64,000 nucleotides of DNA. It comes from Bactericera cockerelli. Taxonomy: Eukaryota > Arthropoda > Insecta > Hemiptera > Triozidae. The stretch's first letter is position 1; the number at the start of each line of letters is the position of its first letter. The notes below the pieces were generated by a model. It saw nothing but the letters and a program-made list of their open reading frames with translations, was not told the origin of the DNA and did no database searches. The translations under genes and the position numbers were made by a program. The DNA is taken from NCBI GenBank assembly GCA_024516035.1, contig CM044959.1, positions 37,832,369 through 37,896,368 on the forward strand, given 5' to 3'. This document shows positions 57,501-64,000 of the stretch, piece after piece.

Positions 57501-57974
57501 ATAGCAGGTTTGTGAATTGTTGCAGATGGAGGGTAACACTCCCATCTCAAAATGACCATAGTAGTTGAACCCATAAACCCTAAGTTAATCTTAATATATA
57601 AATGTCAAAGTCACTGACTGACTGACTGAATCATCGCTCTACAGCCCAAACCGTAAGTCCTAGGAAGCTGAAATTTGGTAGGTAGCTTTGTCTTATAGTC
57701 TAGATGTGCAATAAGACGGGATTTTTCGAAATTCCCACTACAACACCTGCCATTGGCGAAAAAGGATTTTTGCTTTCATGGCCATGCCTCGGCCCGCAAA
57801 GCGGGCGACAGCCGCTAGTATAATATAAAAAAGGGCCTATGTTGACTAAGTTTCAACAATATTTGCAAATATACAGTTTTTCACATTTTTTGTTTCACCA
57901 CTTACATGAAAAGATGAAGGTTTTGGTACATTTCTGGGAAACAAATCTGGTTTGATTATCTCATTGGTGTTCAT
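51587..57974 (-). CDS. STIL: STIL/Ana2/SAS-5 family centriole duplication protein
   Basis: Seven minus-strand exons: 57974-57906 (ATG), 57183-55391, 54800-54636, 54121-54043, 53628-53474, 52411-52353, 51714-51587 (stop TGA); 2448 bases, 815 aa, all phases agree. The family call rests on three blocks in order: a central coiled coil near residues 305-370 (LCKIVEFQTKHIEFLNEQIY), like the PLK4-binding coil of STIL; FYNNVVGKVHKLLQDEE followed by MATMDQFKKMGISF, like the matching vertebrate segment; and NLSFASLQYLQRYHLLPSP in the last exon, the STAN-type C-terminus that binds SAS-6. Most of the rest is disordered, Ser/Lys/Gln-rich, and encoded by the 1.8-kb exon 2. It should help start procentriole assembly with PLK4 and SAS-6. 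At 815 aa it is between fly Ana2 (about 420) and human STIL (1287). The last exon could instead be spliced at GTATTT (51600). Confidence 0.82.
52519..52682 (-). repeat. tRNA-derived SINE, family A (STIL intron 5)
   Basis: CCGCCAATGGTCGCTGCTCA, TTTTTCCTCATGAAATATGA and CCCCGAAACATCCAAAGTAC match the family A body; the B box is decayed. Confidence 0.7.
52985..53140 (-). repeat. tRNA-derived SINE, family B (STIL intron 5)
   Basis: Minus strand: CAGTAGCTTGATTGATAAGC and GGTTCAAGTCCCTGG; tail with GTGATGTCACGAAAGTGATT. A plus-strand copy follows at 53208-53320. Confidence 0.7.
53755..53945. repeat. SINE family F body (STIL intron 4)
   Basis: GTGAAACAGCAGCTACTGTA, GATGCTTGTGGTCTTTGTTG and CCTCCCCTCTGATGGGCGAG match 10079-10260. 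Confidence 0.6.
57370..57570. repeat. SINE family D (decayed), STIL intron 1
   Basis: GCCCAACCAAGCTGGGTGAG and GGAGGGTAACACTCCCATCT are family D body pieces in reverse. Confidence 0.5.
57583..57832 (+). repeat. Widespread invertebrate interspersed repeat, STIL intron 1
   Basis: Contains TGACTGACTGACTGAATCATC, AAGCTGAAATTTGGTAGGTA and the end GCGGGCGACAGCCGCTAGTA, bracketed by TAATATATAA-like sequence. I recall close relatives in many arthropod genomes but cannot assign a class. Confidence 0.5.
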
Positions 57975-59936
57975 TATAATGTGTTAGATTAAAAAGTAAT
58001 ATAGGGCACACTAATATTATGTAGTTTTAAAATAAATAAAATTGTGATCTGAGGTAGTTTAATATGATAATTAATACAGGTTTTGTACTGCTATGAATAA
58101 TGGACATGGCTTGAGCAATGAGCAATTTGCACTTCCAGTCATCTTCACAAAATTTACAACATTGATAAAACTTCCTACATAGCAACAGAAACTATACAGG
58201 AGTTGGAGAATAAAACCATCACAGTTTGAAGGAAATCATAAAAATCATTTAAAATTGATCATATACACATGATGTAAGTAAAGACGGATTAAAAAGAGAT
58301 TTTCTCTTATCTAAATAATTTATTTCAACAATTCAATTTTTATTTTAATAAAATATTTTAATCAAAAATCATCAACCAATGACAAAATCCAGTAAAATTC
58401 AAAAAGAAAACAAAATTTTCCCGCCTATTGTACAAGATTCGTTTACACGATATTTTTCAAAACTCCATAGGTACTTCTGGACGAGGCTTACAACCAACGT
58501 TACCATAGTAACCAAGGATGTTAAAATGTGGTAGAAGATCTTATGACTCAAGGAAAGTGAGGTATTGAATGTTGATATTGAGCGGGAAACTTCAAGTTTT
58601 GTGAATGATATTTTTCCTCAGTTTTTAAGCTGATAAAAAAAAGAAGTAGAAGGAAGAGTCCTATTTTTAATTCTATTTCTGTATTTCATGAAAGTGAAAA
58701 ATATGATAAGAAGAGCCATCTTCCTCACCTTTTTAAAGTATTTTATGTTTGGGAAATGTAAGTGTGAACTTGTTTTAAAATCCTTGATCTACTGACTCTG
58801 ACTTTTGGTCAATATCTAGTTGTATCTGTTGTTGTAGTGGCACAAGCTATGCCAAGTGGTTCTGTGAACTGTAAACCTCACACAGATTGTGAACTGTAAA
58901 CCTCACACACCTATCGCATTATAAGTGTTTAATCAAGCATGAGGACATTGAGACCTTTCATTCAATACCCCACTCGATAGGTTTTAATTAAAAATATCAA
59001 CTGGCCCTCTTTTTGGTCCTTTTTCTATTTTTTACCACAGTGCAGCCAACTTAGCTTTTACAATCACCAAAGTTTACTAGTGATCACAAATGTATTTTCT
59101 CAACAACTCTACAAATTTACAAGAGCCTTGCTTGTTTCAATATAAATAGAAAAATTGTTTTCAATTTTCACCAAAACGGCCCCCGTTTGGCCCTGAGTGG
59201 CTCAATTTGACCCAAAAACTATAGGTAAAATTCTAGGATTCCAATGTATACAAAATTTCATCAATTTTGAAGAATCCGGTTGGGAGTTATTGTGGAACAG
59301 ACAGACATACATACAGACAAACAAAAGCCAAATTGTCTAGTATGCAAGTTAAAACAGAACCTCACTTAATGAGGTCCCTTCACTCCCTCACTGTGTTCGG
59401 TTAATAATAGCTCAGATAAAGTATGGTTCCTTTGCTATTAATTTAAGCATATGAGGACTTATGGCTTTTTTTTCTGCTTGAGCCCATTGAAACCCTTTTA
59501 CTGCACCAGCTAGGGATTGTTCCAGTTAGTTGGCTCTTATTACAGTGGGAACAGCCCATTAGGTCTGAGCCATACTCTGATATTTCTAGAATAAGAAGGT
59601 AAAGATTAAATGTTTATCAACTCTCAGAATCTTTTTTGATAGGAACTTACCTGTACTGTTTATGTATCATGTTTAAAAAACCATGTAACTAGAACAACTA
59701 GAAAGTAGAAATTCTGTATACCTAATATCCCTAGATAGTATTGAAAAACAACTTTATCTATGGACCCAACTTTTTCTCTCCATTAATATTTCAATAATAG
59801 GTAGTCACTTTTATTGCAATAATCAATAGTTTAAAATAAAAAAAACTCTTGTCTTTCAGGAATGTAAGAGTTGGTCTGATAATGATGAACTAATACTGAA
59901 GTATACTACAGCATTTGACAATAAAATCTACCCAAT
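57975..59936. promoter_or_regulatory. Divergent STIL / GCP4 upstream region
   Basis: The two ATGs are head-to-head 1.96 kb apart. A non-coding or leader part of the GCP4 start exon begins at about 59861 after TTGTCTTTCAG. The stretch near 58435-58560 (TTCCCGCCTATTG; CTCCATAGGTACTTCTGGACG) has an E2F-like TTTTCCCGCC and is a candidate core promoter. 58985-59345 is an interspersed repeat ending in a 'GGAACAGACAGACATACATAC' tail. Confidence 0.45.
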
Positions 59937-62900
59937 ATGTTCCATGAAGTACTGCTCTGCTTAAGTGGGCTTCCAAATAGTCTTCAAGAGGATGTAAGTA
60001 TTTTACAGTACACTTTATTATTTTTTGTAATCAAAAAGTCACTGGGGCTATGTGGGTAGTGCACTAGGTTTGTTTGTATGGTGACCTGGGTCAAATACCA
60101 GCAGATTCGAAATTTAGGGCTCTGTACTTCAGATGTTACAGGGTCCAGTCATACCTTGTGAGGAAAAATTATTGTGAGCTGTGATTAGTGGCAGAATTAT
60201 GAGAAAAATAAGATATTAAGATATTCAAGGAAAAGGAAAAAGTTGTAGAATTCTGTGCTACCCTCTAAAATTTGTATTTAATTACAAAGAAACACTTATT
60301 TTATTTTGAAAAAGAAAAAAAAAATGTTACATTTTTTTATGTATTGAAACTCTTGTCATAGTAAATTGTTGTTCCAAAGAAATATGATCATGTAGGACAA
60401 TGTAGGTATAACATATTGTTATTCCCATCTATGATTTCAGATTGCAAATATTTCTGAATTGGAAGATATACTTCATCCTTGTGAATTGAAAATTTTGGAA
60501 AAAGTACTGGTAATATCAAATAATTATAGAACTGTCAAGCAGTTTATTGAAACAAATTTGAACAATTATACACCTTCAAACAGTGATGGTAGGTTTCTTA
60601 AAAAAATGTTTTTTTTAATTCACAACCTGACAATGTAAGACTTTATTTTCATACTGAAATATGCACCTCTTCTTACACTCATAAAACCCAGATATTTGGT
60701 AAAATATTATTTTTTTTCTTCATGTTTCATATTCTGCAATAGTACCATATAATACAGGTTGGTGCCCGGGAAAAGAATATCACTATGGAATGTTCCTCCT
60801 GTCCTATGCAGCAACTAATAGGAACTATTCCTTAAGCAACCTAGCTGGCCTATTTCAAAAGGGTTTTAAGAGGCTTCAAACAGAAAAAGCTAGAAGTCCC
60901 CACAATGTTTGGTCTTGCATTAAAACACCCAGATAAAAATGTGGGACAAGATGACCTGGGAATAGGTGTGTAAACAAGTATCTAAAATGCTTAAAGATAC
61001 ATAATACACTGAAACTATGATCTAGTGACCCAGTTAGAGACAAACAGAACAATTTGGTGTAGCATATTATCCTGTAACTAGTGAATGGTGAACTGGAACT
61101 TTATGTACACTTATAATGTGTTTGACTCTTTTTAATTTTAACTAACAATATTGCTTTCAGCATCTGTTTCCATGAGAGCCACCCCTGGCCTCTATGTGAA
61201 GGCATTCTGTGAAGGTCTGTTCCAATCTCTGGAGCCATATCGACAGGATCTGAAAAGCCTGGAGGCTCAGTTCTTCAATGAGCCCCACAGTACCACCATC
61301 ACTAGTGTTCTCTATACATTCTCAAAACATGAACCTCTGTTGGAGTTCATGGTGAAAATCATCAAGGAGGAAAGTATTTTATTATCTGACCTAGTTATAA
61401 GGTTTTATTGGAAACTCTATACAATTAACACTGTGACCCAATGATATCAATTGTAATAAGTTGATTCTATTTGGTTTTAACGTCCTGATTTGAGTTATTC
61501 AAAATGAGGGTTTTACACTCTATTCTGTGGCAGTTGTACCAGCTACCCACATTAACCTCACCCAGCCTGCATTGTACCGGTAATGTTAGCCTCACATGTT
61601 CTTTACTTTGGAGGGAATAGAATTTTTTGTTTGAAAATTCTGCCCAGCCCAGGATTGAACTCAGGATCACTGGACCACACACAGTCACAAACCTTACACC
61701 ATGGTGGCTGGCTAAGGAGAGAAGTGAAGAGCATTGTCAGCTCAGTGCCACTGTGAAAGTGCCAGTTGTTATGTGAAAGGTCCCATTTATGAGTCTTAAA
61801 TACTACATTGTAAAGTAAATTGTCAACAAATATTTAAGAAAGTGCTCCAACTGCTGGGGTCGATAGGAAGTTTACCATTATGTCAAACTTTATCTGTTTC
61901 ACCCAACCAAACATGCTTAAGGCAATTTTTCTTTTGGCATTCAGGTAGTGGAGAAGCGAATACATGGCTGTCAGATCCTGTCGCACTTGTACGAGCATAC
62001 ATTATTCGGGTTTGGAGATGTGAAGACAGCCACTAGAAGGTAAGATAATAATAATAATGTGTTTATTTGTGTTATTATATCACAACTTTAGTGGGTAGCG
62101 CAGAATTATAGGACTTTTCGATATCTTTAATATCCCAATATCTTATTTTTGCCTAAAATTCCGCCACTGGTCACTGCTAACATTAAAGCAGCTACTGATT
62201 TTCCCCCACGGGTTCGAACCCAGGTCACCGTGCATGCAACGCATAGCGCGCTAAATCACTCGGCCACGGTGTTTACTGAAGGTGAGATTATTGTGGTTCT
62301 GAAATAATAAAACTGATTAATCGTTAAAAGCTAGAACTTTAAACTGGGGTAAGACTAGTAACATACTAGTCTTGCTAAATGGCAGATTCCTATTATTATT
62401 ATTTTTTGCTTGATGTCATTTAACATAAGAGGTTATTTTTATAGGTACACCCATTAACCCATAAAATAAATTACACAATATATTTCAAGGTGGTTTAAAA
62501 TTTTCAAACAGTGGCAAAGTCCAAAAGCTCATTGGTCTGCTCAAAACCTCACAACTACATGTATTAACCAGACCTACTCAAAGCCAACTATCAAACCGTT
62601 GAAGTCGCTCGTTATTGGGCAAGAAGAAATCTTAAATAATCTGGAATTGTAAATGTAAATTGAGTAACAAGTCATTAAGACTGGACCTTTGGTTATATGA
62701 ATCCTCCATTCGCAGGATATCCCTCTTTTGTCACAAGATCCTGATCAAACAACTCAAGTCTTGGTTCTTCAACGGAACTCTTCTCGACCCTCATGAAGAG
62801 TTCTTCATCCGAAGTGTGAAGACTGCAGCGCCCTCTACCAGCGATAACCTCCATGATGTTACCATGGCAAACACGCTCAACTCTACCGCCATGACTGCTG

Positions 62901-63815
62901 TGTCATTGGTAAGTTCCACTGAGGAATAAGCAATGCAGAATTCGTAATGCCTGAAATATGTCACAGAAACTACTCAAAATGACTACCATTATTACCTTCA
63001 ACTGTATGTAAAGAAGAAGAATAAGTTCAAATTTGAGACAGTTCAGTGTTTGGAAAAAAATGTAACAAAATTTTGATTAATGGGGCTTTTTGCAACATCA
63101 GTATTATTATTATCATCTGGCCTAGTTGCAGGGTTTTCAGTGAAACCCTTACAATTAACGACGCGACCTAATTAGATCTATTGTGACCAGTTGATTCTAT
63201 TTGGGTTTAACGTTCTGACTAAGATAGATAGTCAGGACGAGGGTTTTACCCTCCATTCGCTGGGAATCGTACCAGCTACCCACATTAACCTCACCCAGCC
63301 TGGCGGAAACGCCAGCCTCACGTGTTTGGTTAGAACAGAATTTTCGTCGAAAAGTCTGCCCCAACCGGGAGTTGAACTCTGGATTACGGGCAGTAGTCAC
63401 AACCATTACGCCACGGAGACTGGCTGCAACATCAGTATGTTTTAACAAACTATGAGAACAAAAGGCAACACATTTGTTTTTCTTCAACTTTTGTATTTAT
63501 ATTTGAAAATTTAAATGACATAAATTATATCATCCAGACCATCAAAAATGGTGACAGTGCCAAATACACTTACTCACTTATTGCCGCATTACCTATTTGA
63601 ATTTCAATTAAAATGCTTGTTAAAAAAGTTTATTTCTATTATATAATAATATTATGATTACTATCCATGTGTTCAGGGACACACCAGCCAGGAGAAAGCC
63701 AAGGTGAAAGAGTACGAGATCAGAATAGACATGCTGCCCTGCTACATGCACGTGAGGTTAGCCACCAAGATACTCTTCATAGGAGAAACCATCCTGATGC
63801 TGTCCTGGGATGTAG
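59937..63815 (+). CDS. TUBGCP4: Gamma-tubulin complex component 4 (N-terminal part, continues off window)
   Basis: Exons 59937-59993 (ATG; MFHEVLLCLSGLPNSLQED), 60441-60588, 61161-61373, 61949-62039, 62716-62908, 63677-63815; phases 0,1,1,2,0,1; 280 codons so far. Diagnostic GCP stretches: GLYVKAFCEGLFQSLEPYRQ, KRIHGCQILSHLYEH, KSWFFNGTLLDPHEEFFI and MLPCYMHVRLATKILFIGET (the GRIP1 domain of the GCP family). Human GCP4 is 667 aa, so more than half lies to the right. GCP4 is part of the gamma-tubulin ring complex that nucleates microtubules at centrosomes. Exon 4 is placed after the second of two close AGs (61944, 61948), because only that one keeps frame and homology. Confidence 0.93.
60041..60205 (+). 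repeat. tRNA-derived SINE, family A (GCP4 intron 1)
   Basis: GTCACTGGGGCTATGTGGGT head, GACCTGGGTCAAATACC decayed B box, CATACCTTGTGAGGAAAAAT body. Confidence 0.65.
61466..61715 (-). repeat. SINE family D with tRNA head (GCP4 intron 3)
   Basis: Minus strand: CAGCCACCATGGTGTAAGGT head, GAGTTCAATCCTGGG B box; plus-sense body TACCCACATTAACCTCACCC. Confidence 0.75.
62057..62276 (-). repeat. tRNA-derived SINE, family A (GCP4 intron 4)
   Basis: Minus strand: ACACCGTGGCCGAGTGATTT (A box) and GGTGACCTGGGTTCGAACCC (B box); starts 17 bases after the exon 4 donor. Confidence 0.75.
63190..63425 (-). repeat. SINE family D with tRNA head (GCP4 intron 5), best copy
   Basis: Minus strand: CAGTCTCCGTGGCGTAATGG (A box), GAGTTCAACTCCCGGTTGGG (B box), then CAGACTTTTCGACG; plus-sense body GGTTTTACCCTCCATTCGCT. 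Confidence 0.8.
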
Positions 63816-64000
63816 GTAAGTGGCAGAGCTTGTACCAATTTGATAAATGTAATGTGCGCAGTAAAATAAAATGTTCATGTGAATCTCCAGTTACCGAAAG
63901 GCCATTAACTTTGGCATCTGTTGGCTTGTCCCGGACCACATATTTCCATATCAATTATCGCATCGCGAGGACTACGGTTTTTTCTTCATAAGCCAAAAGA

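Noticed and set aside
1..64000. CRISPR array, bacterial operon or prophage
   Set aside because: Tandem arrays have no spacers of constant size with unique sequence, and all genes are intron-containing eukaryotic genes.

Overview
This is nuclear DNA from an animal, most likely an insect. Genes have many small exons with GT-AG introns, the background is AT-rich, and introns and intergenic DNA are packed with tRNA-derived SINE families, fold-back elements, a LINE and minisatellites. I cannot name the species; an insect with a large repeat-rich genome fits best. All exon models below were built by hand from splice consensus, phase compatibility and recalled family similarity, with no transcript data.

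Layout: (1) 1-7223, + strand, an acidic then coiled-coil protein entering from the left edge. (2) 10731-23424, + strand, cereblon, eight coding exons, with an R1-like LINE in intron 4 and a 13-copy tandem array over the 3' end of exon 7. (3) 26164-28787, - strand, the histone chaperone ASF1. (4) 28.8-36.5 kb, intergenic, with a near-perfect 0.5-kb hairpin. (5) 36480-43041, - strand, Mediator subunit MED26, whose intron 2 carries a 1.5-kb minisatellite. (6) 43402-46218, + strand, ISCA1, divergent from MED26 across 360 bp. (7) 51587-57974, - strand, a STIL/Ana2 centriole duplication protein. (8) 59937 to beyond the right edge, + strand, gamma-tubulin complex component 4. The genes are ordinary nuclear, mitochondrial and centrosomal housekeeping genes and form no operon. 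STIL and GCP4 are head-to-head and both act at the centrosome or centriole; MED26 and ISCA1 share a compact divergent promoter region.

The most unusual pattern is that three unrelated genes carry tandem duplications placed exactly over a real or potential splice junction. These are a 47-bp unit at the end of the coiled-coil gene (five copies), an 89-bp unit over the cereblon exon 7 donor (13 copies with five-unit higher-order structure, plus a diverged copy 1.7 kb downstream), and a roughly 70-bp unit over the ASF1 exon 4 acceptor (about five degenerate copies). Each makes an array of decoy splice sites. Separately, the MED26 intron minisatellite shares its core with a perfect palindrome inside the 146-bp direct repeats that bracket the LINE in cereblon.
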